NCBI RefSeq assembly: GCF_024129355.1
Contig: NZ_JAMXXP010000031.1
Span: 1-37,175, forward strand
Direction of reading: 5' to 3'
Origin: Acinetobacter lwoffii
Lineage (GTDB): Bacteria; Pseudomonadota; Gammaproteobacteria; Pseudomonadales; Moraxellaceae
DNA length: 37,175 nt
Within the stretch, counting starts at the first letter, position 1, and every line of letters starts with the position of its first letter. The translations under genes and the position numbers were made by a program. Below, one piece after another: positions 16,388-24,863 of the stretch. Under the pieces are notes generated by a model. It saw only the letters and a list, made by a program, of their open reading frames with translations. It was not told the DNA's origin and did no database searches.

Positions 16388-16828
16388 TTAAAGATTAATC
16401 AGGCCGATCGGAGAATTTGTACTGAAACGCGCATTTCGTGGCCTAATCACATCTTTAAGCACATATTGGTCCAGACTGCTATAAAACTGTTCCACCGCAT
16501 CATCTAAAATACCTTTTAAACCACAGGTCGGACGTAATACGCAGGGTGGGCTATTGCATTCCACTACATTGCTGTCGCGTTGCAGGATCCGCACAATCTG
16601 TCCCAGCTGGAGGTTCAGGCTGGCCGGATTTAAACGTATGCCGCCACCTTTACCACGTGTGGTAATCAGCCACTCCTGTTTCGCCATAAAATGCACGATT
16701 TTCATGGCATGATTTTGTGAAACCTGTAATCGCTCGGCAAGTTCTGCAATGGTATAGGGGAGATCACGTGGCTGTGCGACATACATCAGAATCCGAAGCG
16801 CATAGTCAGTGAATTTATTGAGTTGCAT
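16388..16828 (-). CDS. nsrR: NsrR, Rrf2-family nitric-oxide-sensing repressor
   Basis: A 146-residue Rrf2 winged-helix regulator. The N-terminus (MQLNKFTDYALRILMYVA) and the recognition segment QVSQNHAMKIVHFMA are typical of NsrR. Three cysteines, C91, C96 and C102 (CNSPPC...C), occupy the positions that bind the NO-sensitive Fe-S cluster in NsrR, with the same numbering as in E. coli. It lies directly downstream of a flavohemoglobin-like gene on the same strand, whose promoter region carries an NsrR-type palindrome; that supports NsrR over IscR or RsrR. A perfect hairpin separates the two genes, so nsrR may depend on read-through or its own promoter. Confidence 0.9.
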   Translation of the reverse strand: MQLNKFTDYALRILMYVAQPRDLPYTIAELAERLQVSQNHAMKIVHFMAKQEWLITTRGKGGGIRLNPASLNLQLGQIVRILQRDSNVVECNSPPCVLRPTCGLKGILDDAVEQFYSSLDQYVLKDVIRPRNARFSTNSPIGLINL

Positions 16829-16862
16829 AACGTCAACAGCTAGAAAATGAAAGAATTGAATG

Positions 16863-16890
16863 TTAAAAGCTCCACGAATGGAGCTTTTAA
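16863..16890 (-). terminator. Terminator or attenuator between the flavohemoglobin gene and nsrR
   Basis: A perfect 12-base-pair inverted repeat, TTAAAAGCTCCA / TGGAGCTTTTAA, with a CGAA (TTCG on the minus strand) tetraloop. On the minus strand it lies 35 bases after the flavohemoglobin stop and ends in a short T-run, so it should end or dampen that transcript before nsrR. Confidence 0.8.
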
Positions 16891-16925
16891 TCAGAATCTG
16901 ATGCTAGTCTAAACCGTTTTTGCAA

Positions 16926-17687
16926 TTAAAGCTTGAGCGGGGCAGACACTTCAACTACATCACCAACTTTGTAGTGGTCGATCAGTGTCTGTGCAACCGA
17001 GAATGCGGTTGGATTTTCTTCCGCTTTCACAGTAATTTGATATTGCTCGTTTTGCGCCTGATCAAAGCTAAACTGTTGTGGTTGACGAATGTGCTGTTCA
17101 GGCACCTGTACACGTACTGAAATATGTTCACCGGCTTCAGCACTTGCAATCGCTGCACCATCTTTAGCTTTAAGTGTAAAGATTTTACCTGCGTCGGTAT
17201 CATTGACTGCTGCTACTTCAAATTCGCGCCAGCCCGCCCAGCCACCATTTTCAGAAGCTAGGGTGGCATATTTAGATTTTTCCACACCAATCAAAATATC
17301 TGCCAGTTGCATATACGCTTCTTTCCAGGCTGCAATCAGGTCTGAGTCCATGGGTACATCTAAAACTTCGCTGATCGAGTGCAACAGATTCTCACCGACA
17401 ATCGCATATTGATCCGGTTGAATATCCAGGCTGACATGTTTAGTGGTAATGCGTTCGATGGCTTTGGCCAAAACGCCCGGATTGGTAATGTTTTCGGCAT
17501 AGGCAAGTACTGCGGCAGCCAAGGCACGTGGTTGACGGCCAGTACTTTGATGATCCATGTTGAAGGTGTTTTTCAACTCTGGATGGTTTTTCAGCATGCG
17601 GTTATAGAAATACGTGGTAAGTGCTACGCCGTTTTCACGTAAAACAGGAACAGTCGCTTGTACAAGTTCAATATGTTGTGGAGTCAT
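16926..17687 (-). CDS. Short flavohemoglobin-like protein lacking the NAD-binding reductase domain
   Basis: The 253 residues comprise a full globin domain (1 to about 137) with NO-dioxygenase pocket residues Tyr28 (B10), Gln52 (E7) and proximal His84 (F8), equivalent to E. coli Hmp Tyr29, Gln53 and His85. A ferredoxin-reductase-like FAD domain follows and stops at VGDVVEVSAP, where Hmp continues into its NAD domain (Hmp total about 396). The FAD-binding RxYS motif reads QQFSF instead. The 3' end is followed by a terminator, and no NAD-domain remnant lies downstream, so this is not a fresh frameshift. It may detoxify NO with another reductase, or act as an NO/O2 or heme sensor or carrier. NsrR control is likely. 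Confidence 0.85.
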   Translation of the reverse strand: MTPQHIELVQATVPVLRENGVALTTYFYNRMLKNHPELKNTFNMDHQSTGRQPRALAAAVLAYAENITNPGVLAKAIERITTKHVSLDIQPDQYAIVGENLLHSISEVLDVPMDSDLIAAWKEAYMQLADILIGVEKSKYATLASENGGWAGWREFEVAAVNDTDAGKIFTLKAKDGAAIASAEAGEHISVRVQVPEQHIRQPQQFSFDQAQNEQYQITVKAEENPTAFSVAQTLIDHYKVGDVVEVSAPLKL

Positions 17688-17710
17688 GAGAGCCGTCTAC
17701 AGGTGTTTTT

Positions 17711-17739
17711 TAAAAGATGTATTTAAATTACATCTTTTA
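17711..17739. promoter_or_regulatory. Probable NsrR operator upstream of the flavohemoglobin gene
   Basis: A perfect 11-base inverted repeat, TAAAAGATGTA / TACATCTTTTA, separated by 7 bases and centred about 38 bases before the start codon. It fits the known gammaproteobacterial NsrR site, two AAGATG-type half sites in inverted arrangement with an AT-rich centre. On the minus strand a weak -35 (TTGTAA) and -10 (TAATTT) with 17-base spacing overlap it, which fits repression by blocking the promoter. Confidence 0.8.
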
Positions 17740-17840
17740 AAATGGCTTTACAATAGCGCATAGTCATAAAACCATAAAAAAATTACGGGATATAAAAATA
17801 TCCCATAAAAAGTGTGATGATGATCGGAAAAGGAGGGGGA

Positions 17841-19391
17841 TTATTTGCGGCCAAACAGCGAACCCAGTAAGCCGCGCACAATTTTCTGCCCAGTACTCCC
17901 GCCCAGGCTACGGGCAGCACTTTTGGCAAAGGTGCCGACAATATCCTGAGTCAGTTTTTCTCGTTGCTTGGCTGCGCGTTCAGCTTCTTTTTGCTGTTCT
18001 CGTGCCAGACGTTCCTGTTCTTTAATTTGCTGCTTGGCAAGAGCTTCCTGTTCCTTGCTTTGCTGTTTGGCAAGTTCGGCGGCCTGAGCCTGTTGCTGGC
18101 GTTCTGCGACCTTGTTTTGCAGCATTTCATGGGCGCTATCCCGATCGACTGGCTGCTCATAAATACCGGCGACAATACTTTGCTGCATGAGAGCCTTGCG
18201 TTCTTCAAGCGAGATCGGTGTAAAGGATGAATGCGGCGGCATGACCCAGCCACGCTCTACTATTTGCGGAATGCCTTTTTCATCCAGGCAGCTAATTAGG
18301 GCTTCACCGACAGCAAGTTCGGTAATCACCTGATCGACTTTAAATTCAGGATTGGCTCGGAAAGTCTCTGCTGCGGTTTTCACTGCTTTTTGATCTTTGG
18401 GAGTGAAAGCCCGCAAAGCATGTTGAACCCGATTGCCGAGCTGGCCTAAGACACTTTCCGGCAAGTCCAACGGATTTTGCGTGACAAAATAAATTCCCAC
18501 GCCTTTAGAGCGAATCAGGCGCACCACCTGCTCAATTTTATCCTGTAGGGCAGGGCTGGCATTATCAAACAAGAGATGGGCTTCATCAAAGAAAAACACC
18601 AGTTTAGGTTTGTCCAGATCGCCGACTTCGGGAAGCTGTTCAAACAGCTCGGAGAGCATCCAGAGCAAGAACGTGGCATATAGCTTAGGCGTATTCATCA
18701 GCTTGTCAGCCGCCAACAAATTGATATTGCCACGGCCCTGACTGTCCGTTTGTAAAAAGTCCATCAGATCCAGCGCCGGCTCGCCAAAAAACTGGTCACC
18801 GCCTTGGTCAGCCAGAGCTAACAAATTACGTTGAATCGCACCGAGACTGGCGGGTGAAAGATTGCCATATTCAGCTTTAAACTCAGCCGCATGCTCAGAG
18901 ACATAACTCAGCATGGCTTTCAGGTCTTTAAAGTCGATTAGCAATAAACCCTGATCATCGGCAATCCGAAACACGGCAGATAAAACGCCTTCCTGGGTGT
19001 CATTCAGATTCAGTATTTGCGCCAGCAGCAGCGGGCCAATTTCAGAAATGGTAGTGCGAATCGGATGACCCTGTTCGCCAAATAAATCCCAAAACACCAC
19101 TGGTGAGGCTGCAAAAGGAATGGACTCGATATTGAGACTTTTAATCCGTTCATCAAACTTGGGGCTGCTTTCACCTGCTTTGGCCAGGCTGGACACATCG
19201 CCTTTGGCATCGGCGAGGAATACAGGTACACCAATTCGAGAAAAGCTCTCCGCCAATACTTTTAAAGTCACAGTCTTTCCGGTACCAGTGGCACCTGCAA
19301 TCAAGCCATGTCGATTGGCAAGTTGGGAATGCAGCACAATATCCTGTGTGGTATCCGCAGTTTTTTTAGCAATAACAATTGGTCTACCCAT
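17841..19391 (-). CDS. HerA-like P-loop ATPase of the YjgR / DUF853 family
   Basis: A 516-residue FtsK/HerA-superfamily ATPase. It has an N-terminal Walker A GATGTGKT (33-40), DAKGDVSSL, Walker B FFFDEAH (266-272), and an arginine-containing motif [18 protein letters not shown] typical of HerA-like proteins. It aligns in type and length with E. coli YjgR (about 500 residues), whose role is unknown. Residues about 417-485 form a Gln/Lys/Glu-rich coiled coil, before a Gly-rich end ([22 protein letters not shown]). The ATG has AGGA six to seven bases upstream. It lies 18 bases after metC and is probably cotranscribed with it. No NurA-like nuclease is adjacent. Confidence 0.87.
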   Translation of the reverse strand: MGRPIVIAKKTADTTQDIVLHSQLANRHGLIAGATGTGKTVTLKVLAESFSRIGVPVFLADAKGDVSSLAKAGESSPKFDERIKSLNIESIPFAASPVVFWDLFGEQGHPIRTTISEIGPLLLAQILNLNDTQEGVLSAVFRIADDQGLLLIDFKDLKAMLSYVSEHAAEFKAEYGNLSPASLGAIQRNLLALADQGGDQFFGEPALDLMDFLQTDSQGRGNINLLAADKLMNTPKLYATFLLWMLSELFEQLPEVGDLDKPKLVFFFDEAHLLFDNASPALQDKIEQVVRLIRSKGVGIYFVTQNPLDLPESVLGQLGNRVQHALRAFTPKDQKAVKTAAETFRANPEFKVDQVITELAVGEALISCLDEKGIPQIVERGWVMPPHSSFTPISLEERKALMQQSIVAGIYEQPVDRDSAHEMLQNKVAERQQQAQAAELAKQQSKEQEALAKQQIKEQERLAREQQKEAERAAKQREKLTQDIVGTFAKSAARSLGGSTGQKIVRGLLGSLFGRK

Positions 19392-19409
19392 AGCTTTTCC
19401 TGTTATTTA

Positions 19410-20612
19410 TTATTCGTTTTTAAGTTTTTTCATTTGTTCTAGTGCATGCTGAATATCTTGAATCAAATCTTCCGGATATTCCAGTCCAATACAGAAACGA
19501 ACCAGCAAGCCGTCTTTTAAGTGTGAATGTTCCAGCACACGCATGTCTTTTAAGTTATATAGCATGACCAGACTGACAGGGCCACCCCAACTAAAGCCTA
19601 GCTTAAACAGTTTTAAACTATCACAGAAATTTCGGATATCTTGCATGGCGTATGTGCTGTCAAAGATCACGCTGACCAGGCCGGCACTATCACCTTGCTT
19701 GCAAATTTCTTTCCAGTACTGATGGCCTGCGCTATCCGGATCAGCAGGATGCAGAACCTGTACAAAATCGGTTTGCTGTTTAAGCCATTCCAGTAAGGTC
19801 AGCGCACTGTTGGATTGATGTTGATATCGCAGTTGCATAGAAGCCAGACTGCGTTGTACCTGTGCCACATCATCACCAGAAACACTAATGCCCTGAATGG
19901 CATGTGCACGGAACAGTTTGTGATGCAGAACCTTATCTCGCGTAACCACTGAGCCCATCAGGATATCACCACCGCCGCTTGGATATTTGGTCAGTGCATG
20001 TACCGTCATATCTACACTTAAATGCTCTTCACTAAACTCAAAGGCATCAAAAGCCAGACCTGCGCCCCAGGTATTATCCAGCGCAGTAAGAATATTGTGT
20101 GCCTGAGCTTTTTTCACTAAACCAGCCAGATCCGGAAATTCCAAGGTGACTGAGCCAGCAGCCTCGAGCCAGATCAGTTTGGCTTTATCTGTAGGCTGAA
20201 ATGTATCAAGCTCTATGGGATTGTAGACCTTAACCCTAATTCCATAACGCTTTTCCATATTGCGTAAATGCTCCATGTTTGGACCATAGATATTGTCAGC
20301 CACCCAAACCTCATCGCCCTGGCTTAAAAAGCAAGAATTCACGAGATTAATCGCGGATAAACCACTCGGTGCGAGCAGGTGATATAAACCACCTTCGAGT
20401 TGTGCGATGTTATCGCCCAGCGTAAAGGTCGTAGGCGTGCCATGCGTGCCATAACTATAATCATAGTCATCGGTCCAATGGCGATTAAACAGGGCATCGG
20501 TATTGTTAAAGATAATGGTCGATGCACGATAGAGGGGAGGTTGAATGGTGGAAATCGCTTGAGGAGCCTTTCGTGGTGCATGAATCAGGCGAGTTTGAGA
20601 GTCTTGTTTCAC
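19410..20612 (-). CDS. metC: Cystathionine beta-lyase (PLP-dependent)
   Basis: Fold-type I PLP enzyme of the Cys/Met metabolism family, converting cystathionine to homocysteine, pyruvate and ammonia in methionine synthesis. Using the GTG at 20612, the product is 400 residues. The PLP-binding lysine is K209 in HALTKYPSGGGD and the PLP-ring aspartate is D179 in LDNTW. The YSYGTHGTPT and APSGLSAI segments are typical of MetC rather than gamma-synthases. The frame can also open at TTG 20636; both starts are non-ATG and I cannot decide firmly. It heads a likely two-gene unit with the HerA-like ATPase and is divergent from the amidotransferase gene. Confidence 0.88.
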   Translation of the reverse strand: MKQDSQTRLIHAPRKAPQAISTIQPPLYRASTIIFNNTDALFNRHWTDDYDYSYGTHGTPTTFTLGDNIAQLEGGLYHLLAPSGLSAINLVNSCFLSQGDEVWVADNIYGPNMEHLRNMEKRYGIRVKVYNPIELDTFQPTDKAKLIWLEAAGSVTLEFPDLAGLVKKAQAHNILTALDNTWGAGLAFDAFEFSEEHLSVDMTVHALTKYPSGGGDILMGSVVTRDKVLHHKLFRAHAIQGISVSGDDVAQVQRSLASMQLRYQHQSNSALTLLEWLKQQTDFVQVLHPADPDSAGHQYWKEICKQGDSAGLVSVIFDSTYAMQDIRNFCDSLKLFKLGFSWGGPVSLVMLYNLKDMRVLEHSHLKDGLLVRFCIGLEYPEDLIQDIQHALEQMKKLKNE

Positions 20613-20775
20613 GTGAATGCGCTCAAATGTAATCAAATATTACTCTAGCTTAAGAGAATCTGTGACTCACTGCCAGTTACGTTGTGAATTGTTTAAAAAC
20701 AACAAGTCTTATAAAAAGTTGGCTTCATTTTTGCAAAACCTAAATCTATATAGCTAAAAAAATAGGTTGAGGAGC

Positions 20776-21510
20776 ATGAAGTCGCATTTAAAAGTGCATT
20801 ATTTTCAGCATATTGCTGGTGAAGGTTTTGGTAGTTGTTATGAATTTTTAAAGCAGCATCAGGCGCACATTACCGCGACTGAATTTTTTGCTTTACCCGT
20901 GGATCGGCCGCTGGAGATCGAGGCGCTGCCTGCAGTGGAAGAGGTGGATTTGCTGATCATTATGGGGGGAACCATGAGTGTGAATGATGAAGCAAATTTC
21001 CCTTGGTTAAAAATAGAAAAACGCTGGTTGCGTCGCTATCTTTCGCATGGTAAACCGGCAATTGGCCTGTGTCTGGGTGGGCAGTTGATTGCAAATGCTT
21101 TGGGTGCAGGTGTTAGTCGCAATCCAGAACAAGAATTGGGGTGGACCACGGTGCACAGAGTGGCGAATCTACCAGAGACGTGTTTTAGCCTGCCGGAGCA
21201 GTTTAATATTCTGCAATGGCACAATGAAACATTTGAATTGCCCAAAGGTGCAGTCCATCTGGCAGAAAATGAAGCCTGTCGTAATCAGATGTACCAGTTG
21301 GGCAGAAATGTATTGGGCTTCCAGTTTCATCCTGAAATCACGCCGGAAACCCTGGCATTGTTTTTGGAAAATGAAGAAGAGCTTGCGCAATTTTCAGGAA
21401 AATATGTGCAAAATTTATTTGAATTAAAAAAAACCACGAAGCAAAAATTTATTGAAGGAAATCAGATGTTAAATCGTGCTATAGAATATGTTTTGGCAAA
21501 AACTGCCTAA
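20776..21510 (+). CDS. Class I glutamine amidotransferase-like protein
   Basis: A stand-alone GATase1-domain protein of 244 residues. The nucleophile elbow GLCLGG contains Cys99, and FQFHPEIT supplies His185 and Glu187, completing the Cys-His-Glu triad. GGTMSVND near residue 64-71 is the oxyanion-strand region seen in the GuaA-like stand-alone group. Substrate and acceptor are unknown; members act on gamma-glutamyl compounds or deliver ammonia. The frame also opens at TTG 20767, but ATG 20776 is preferred: AGG at 20764-20766 is at normal distance, while GGAG at 20771-20774 is unusually close. A weak AT-rich hairpin follows the stop. Confidence 0.85.
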   Translation: MKSHLKVHYFQHIAGEGFGSCYEFLKQHQAHITATEFFALPVDRPLEIEALPAVEEVDLLIIMGGTMSVNDEANFPWLKIEKRWLRRYLSHGKPAIGLCLGGQLIANALGAGVSRNPEQELGWTTVHRVANLPETCFSLPEQFNILQWHNETFELPKGAVHLAENEACRNQMYQLGRNVLGFQFHPEITPETLALFLENEEELAQFSGKYVQNLFELKKTTKQKFIEGNQMLNRAIEYVLAKTA

Positions 21511-21514
21511 TATT

Positions 21515-21536
21515 TAAACAATAAACTATTGTTTTA
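21515..21536 (+). terminator. Weak AT-rich hairpin after the amidotransferase gene
   Basis: AAACAATA / TATTGTTT with an AAC loop, followed by few T residues. The stem is AT-only apart from one G-C pair, so termination would be partial at best. Confidence 0.4.
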
Positions 21537-21576
21537 AGTCATAAATTGAAAACTTGGATAAAACCATAAAAGAGAT

Positions 21577-21605
21577 TTGCTTATGCATTAAACAATGGCT
21601 ATAAT
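21577..21605 (+). promoter_or_regulatory. S10 operon promoter
   Basis: A perfect -10 TATAAT at 21600-21605 with a TTGCTT -35 at 21577-21582 and a 17-base spacer. Transcription would begin near 21611-21613, leaving a leader of about 170 bases before rpsJ. This is the obvious start for the whole ribosomal cluster. Confidence 0.75.
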
Positions 21606-21611
21606 AAGCGA

Positions 21612-21782
21612 CCCTTCAATAGGAAGGGGGTTAACTGCGAATAAAGTAGTTAACTATCGTTACAGTCGTGGCATCGATCATGACCTTAGTGATATTTCAC
21701 TGCTCTTGACACTTGCCCATATAAAGTGGGGTGAGATGCGTCAAGAGTGATTCTTTATATATTTGGCTTGGAGTTTACTGGT
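21612..21782 (+). promoter_or_regulatory. Structured S10-operon leader (candidate L4-responsive attenuator)
   Basis: Three inverted repeats stand in order: CCCTTC/GAAGGG at 21612-21628, GTTAACT/AGTTAAC at 21630-21654, and a long interrupted stem at 21703-21747 with outer arms CTCTTGAC/GTCAAGAG and an inner CTTGCCC/GGGGTGAG pairing. A U-rich stretch (TTCTTTATATATTT) follows the last one, then the GGAG Shine-Dalgarno of rpsJ at 21770. In E. coli a leader of similar length binds L4 (encoded by rplD) and causes attenuation and translational repression. Equivalence here is inferred from position and structure, not from sequence identity. Confidence 0.6.
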
Positions 21783-22094
21783 ATGTCTAACCAGAGAATT
21801 CGTATCCGTCTTAAGTCTTTTGATCATCGCCTGATTGATCAATCAGCTCAAGAAATCGTAGAAACCGCAAAACGTACTGGCGCACAAGTGTGTGGTCCAA
21901 TTCCAATGCCAACACGCATTGAACGTTTTAACGTTTTAACATCACCACACGTAAACAAAGACGCGCGTGACCAGTACGAAATCCGTACTTACAAGCGTTT
22001 GATCGACATCGTTCAACCTACAGACAAAACTGTAGATGCATTGATGAAGTTAGATCTTGCAGCTGGTGTTGATGTTCAGATCGCATTGGGTTAA
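21783..22094 (+). CDS. rpsJ: 30S ribosomal protein S10 (NusE)
   Basis: Ribosomal protein of the 30S head; as NusE it also joins the NusB antitermination complex and contacts NusG. The 103 residues (same as E. coli) begin [19 protein letters not shown] and include [25 protein letters not shown], an S10 signature. The frame is open to 21747, but the conserved start with upstream GGAG is ATG 21783. It is the first gene of the S10 operon. The extended loop [14 protein letters not shown] is intact. Confidence 0.97.
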
Positions 22095-22105
22095 GGCTTT
22101 CGGGT

Positions 22106-22140
22106 TAATTAACACTCTAAGTTAATTAGGCCGCTTTTTT
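22106..22140 (+). promoter_or_regulatory. Hairpin with T6 in the rpsJ-rplC gap
   Basis: TAATTAAC / GTTAATTA with a 7-base loop (22106-22128), then AGGCCGC and T6 (22135-22140). The T-run does not directly follow the AT-rich stem, so this is a poor terminator. It may be an attenuator, an RNase processing site or a spacer structure. The gap, 60 bases, is one of the longer ones in the S10 operon. Confidence 0.4.
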
Positions 22141-22154
22141 AGAGGTTTATGCAC

Positions 22155-22793
22155 ATGGCTATTGGTTTAGTCGGTCGCAAGTGCGGTATGACACGTATCT
22201 TTACAGATGCTGGTGTTTCTGTGCCTGTTACAGTGATTGAGGTTGATCCTAACCGCATCACTCAAATCAAAACGCTTGAAACTGATGGTTATCAAGCGAT
22301 TCAAATCACTACTGGTGAACGTCGCGAATCTCGCGTAACTAACGCTCAGAAAGGCCACTTCGCGAAAGCGGGTGTTGCAGCTGGTCGTCTAGTTCAAGAA
22401 TTCCGTGCTACAGAAGCTGATCTTGAAGGTCGTGAAGTTGGTGGTACGCTTACCGTTGAATTGTTCCAAGTTGGTCAAGTTGTTGACGTAACTGGTCAAT
22501 CTAAAGGTAAAGGTTTCCAAGGTGGTGTTAAGCGTTGGAACTTCCGTACGCAAGATGCAACTCACGGTAACTCAGTTTCTCACCGTGTTTTAGGTTCTAC
22601 TGGTCAAAACCAGACTCCTGGTCGCGTATTCAAAGGCAAAAAAATGGCTGGCCATTTAGGTGCTGAACGCGTAACTACACAGGGTCTTGAGATCGTTGCT
22701 ATCGACACAGAACGTTCAGTTCTAGTTGTTAAAGGCGCGGTTCCTGGTGCTACTGGTGGCGACGTAATCGTTCGTCCTACGATCAAGGCCTGA
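22155..22793 (+). CDS. rplC: 50S ribosomal protein L3
   Basis: Early-assembly 50S protein whose loop reaches the peptidyl-transferase centre. It has 212 residues, starting [16 protein letters not shown]. The central loop [12 protein letters not shown] and [23 protein letters not shown] are present; the latter includes the Gln that PrmB methylates in E. coli. The frame also offers ATG 22149, but AGAGG at 22141-22145 is nine bases before ATG 22155, which is the better start. Its stop overlaps the rplD Shine-Dalgarno. Confidence 0.97.
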   Translation: MAIGLVGRKCGMTRIFTDAGVSVPVTVIEVDPNRITQIKTLETDGYQAIQITTGERRESRVTNAQKGHFAKAGVAAGRLVQEFRATEADLEGREVGGTLTVELFQVGQVVDVTGQSKGKGFQGGVKRWNFRTQDATHGNSVSHRVLGSTGQNQTPGRVFKGKKMAGHLGAERVTTQGLEIVAIDTERSVLVVKGAVPGATGGDVIVRPTIKA

Positions 22794-22804
22794 GGGGAAA
22801 TAAC

Positions 22805-23407
22805 GTGAATTTAAATACTGTTTCCGGCTCTGCTGTTGAATTATCAGAAGTTGCGTTCGGTCGTGAATTTAATGAAGCTCTTGTTCACCAAGTGGTTACA
22901 GCTTATTTAGCTGGTGGCCGTCAAGGTTCAAAAGCTCAGAAATCACGTGCAGACGTTTCTGGTGGTGGTCGCAAGCCATTCCGTCAAAAAGGTACTGGCC
23001 GCGCTCGTGCTGGTTCTATTCGTAGCCCAATCTGGGTTGGCGGTGGTAAAACTTTTGCTGCTCGTCCACAAGACTGGTCTCAAAAAGTAAACCGTAAAAT
23101 GTACCGCGGTGCTATGCAATGCATCCTAGCTGAACTTGTTCGTCAAGATCGCCTAGTTTTAGTTGAAGAGTTTGCTGTTGCAGCTCCAAAAACTAAAGAA
23201 TTGCTTGCAAAACTTAACGACTTGAATGCGACTCGCGCATTGATCGTTACTGATGCTGTTGATGAGAACCTGTATCTTGCTGCGCGCAACATTCCACACG
23301 TTGATGTGGTTGATGCTGCTGCAATCGATCCGGTTAGCTTGATTGCGTTCGACAAAGTTGTTATGTCTGTAGCTGCTGCTAAGAAAATTGAGGTAGAACT
23401 CGGATGA
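22805..23407 (+). CDS. rplD: 50S ribosomal protein L4
   Basis: 50S protein lining the exit tunnel and, in E. coli, the autogenous repressor of the S10 operon. The 200 residues (E. coli 201) include the tunnel-loop region [25 protein letters not shown], in which macrolide-resistance changes occur in other bacteria; the loop reads as wild-type. Start is GTG with GAGGGG upstream (22793-22798). It overlaps rplW by 4 bases (ATGA). Its presence next to a structured leader supports a feedback loop. Confidence 0.97.
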   Translation: MNLNTVSGSAVELSEVAFGREFNEALVHQVVTAYLAGGRQGSKAQKSRADVSGGGRKPFRQKGTGRARAGSIRSPIWVGGGKTFAARPQDWSQKVNRKMYRGAMQCILAELVRQDRLVLVEEFAVAAPKTKELLAKLNDLNATRALIVTDAVDENLYLAARNIPHVDVVDAAAIDPVSLIAFDKVVMSVAAAKKIEVELG

Positions 23408-23724
23408 ACAACGAACGTATCTATCAAGTCCTGCAAGGACCTGTATTCTCAGAAAAAGCACAAGTTTTAGGTGAAACTGCTGGTGTTCAAGTGTTTAAAG
23501 TTGCATTAAATGCAAACAAGCTTGAAATCAAAAAAGCAGTGGAACAACTCTTTGGTGTGGAAGTTGTTAAAGTTAACACGACTATCACTAAAGGTAAGTC
23601 TAAACGCTTTGGTAAAACATTAGGACGTCGTTCTGATGTTAAAAAAGCATACGTCACCCTGAAAGCTGGCCAAGATGTTGAAATGGCTGACTTGGGCGAT
23701 ACCGCTGAAAGCACAGCGGAATAA
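23404..23724 (+). CDS. rplW: 50S ribosomal protein L23
   Basis: 50S protein at the tunnel exit, the docking site for trigger factor and SRP. It has 106 residues, with the family pattern [11 protein letters not shown] near the start and [21 protein letters not shown] in the middle, and an acidic C-terminus ([14 protein letters not shown]) a little longer than in E. coli (100 residues). Coupled to rplD by the 4-base overlap. Confidence 0.96.
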   Translation: MNNERIYQVLQGPVFSEKAQVLGETAGVQVFKVALNANKLEIKKAVEQLFGVEVVKVNTTITKGKSKRFGKTLGRRSDVKKAYVTLKAGQDVEMADLGDTAESTAE

Positions 23725-23735
23725 GGACGAGAATT

Positions 23736-24560
23736 ATGCCTATTCAAAAATGTAAGCCAACGTCTCCAGGACGTCGCTTTGTAGAGAAAGTGGTTCACGA
23801 TCACCTTCACAAAGGCGCACCATACTCTCCGTTGGTTGAAGCTAAAAAACGTACTGGCGGCCGTAATAACAACGGTCACATCACGACTCGTCACGTTGGT
23901 GGCGGTCACAAGCAGCACTACCGTCTAGTTGACTTTAAACGTAACAAAGATGGTATTCCTGCAACTGTAGAGCGTATCGAATACGATCCTAACCGTACTG
24001 CACACATTGCACTTGTATTGTATGCTGACGGTGAGCGTCGTTATATCATCGCTCCTAAAGGCCTTCGCGCTGGCGATAAAGTACAGTCTGGTAACGATGC
24101 TCCAATTCGTCCAGGTAACTGCTTGCCGCTTCGCAACATGCCTATCGGTTCTACTCTTCACAACATCGAACTTAAAATCGGTAAAGGCGCGCAGTTAGCT
24201 CGTTCAGCTGGTACTTCAGTTCAGCTGTTGGGTCGTGACGGTTCTTACGCTATCGTTCGTCTGCGTTCAGGCGAGATGCGTAAAATTCACGTTGAATGCC
24301 GTGCTGTGTTAGGTGAAGTATCTAACTCAGAAAGCAACCTTCGTTCACTAGGTAAAGCTGGTGCATCACGCTGGCGTGGTGTTCGTCCTACCGTTCGTGG
24401 TATGGCGATGAACCCAGTTGACCATCCACATGGTGGTGGTGAAGGGCGTAACAAAGGTATTCAACCTGTAAGCCCATGGGGTCAAAAAGCTAAAGGGTAC
24501 AAGACACGTACCAATAAGCGTACGACTAAGATGATTATTCGCGACCGTCGCGTTAAGTAA
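23736..24560 (+). CDS. rplB: 50S ribosomal protein L2
   Basis: One of the most conserved 50S proteins, needed for subunit association and peptidyl-transferase activity. The 274 residues (E. coli 273) begin [16 protein letters not shown] and contain [15 protein letters not shown] and the C-terminal [16 protein letters not shown], including the conserved functional His. It lies 11 bases after rplW with AGGACGAG as Shine-Dalgarno. Confidence 0.98.
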   Translation: MPIQKCKPTSPGRRFVEKVVHDHLHKGAPYSPLVEAKKRTGGRNNNGHITTRHVGGGHKQHYRLVDFKRNKDGIPATVERIEYDPNRTAHIALVLYADGERRYIIAPKGLRAGDKVQSGNDAPIRPGNCLPLRNMPIGSTLHNIELKIGKGAQLARSAGTSVQLLGRDGSYAIVRLRSGEMRKIHVECRAVLGEVSNSESNLRSLGKAGASRWRGVRPTVRGMAMNPVDHPHGGGEGRNKGIQPVSPWGQKAKGYKTRTNKRTTKMIIRDRRVK

Positions 24561-24579
24561 CAAGTAAAGGAATCTGACA

Positions 24580-24855
24580 ATGCCTCGTTCTCTGAAAAAA
24601 GGCCCATTCGTCGATGCGCACTTGTTCGCTAAGGTTGAAGCGGCTATCGCGGCTAATAACCGTAAGCCGATCAAAACTTGGTCGCGTCGTTCGATGATCC
24701 TCCCGGATTTTGTTGGTTTAACAATTTCTGTACACAATGGCCGTAACCACGTTCCTGTGATCGTTTCTGAGCACATGGTTGGTCACAAGCTTGGTGAATT
24801 TGCACCAACTCGTACCTATCGCGGTCACGGTGTTGACAAGAAATCTAAACGTTAA
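24580..24855 (+). CDS. rpsS: 30S ribosomal protein S19
   Basis: 30S head protein that forms a complex with S13 near the A site. It has 91 residues (E. coli 92): [15 protein letters not shown] at the start and [23 protein letters not shown] at the end. AAAGGAATCTGACA precedes the ATG. Its stop (TAATG) touches the most upstream possible rplV start. Confidence 0.97.
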   Translation: MPRSLKKGPFVDAHLFAKVEAAIAANNRKPIKTWSRRSMILPDFVGLTISVHNGRNHVPVIVSEHMVGHKLGEFAPTRTYRGHGVDKKSKR

Positions 24856-24863
24856 TGGGTGCT

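Noticed and set aside
16829..16925. Missing NAD domain of the flavohemoglobin present downstream in another frame (frameshift)
   Set aside because: Only 97 bases lie before nsrR, and they are filled by a perfect hairpin; no reductase-like peptide is seen in any frame.
23487..23918. Long antisense frames inside the ribosomal cluster (also 24366-24776, 14684-15103, 13886-14332)
   Set aside because: They are antisense to highly conserved genes with strong codon bias and lack ribosome-binding sites; they are composition effects.
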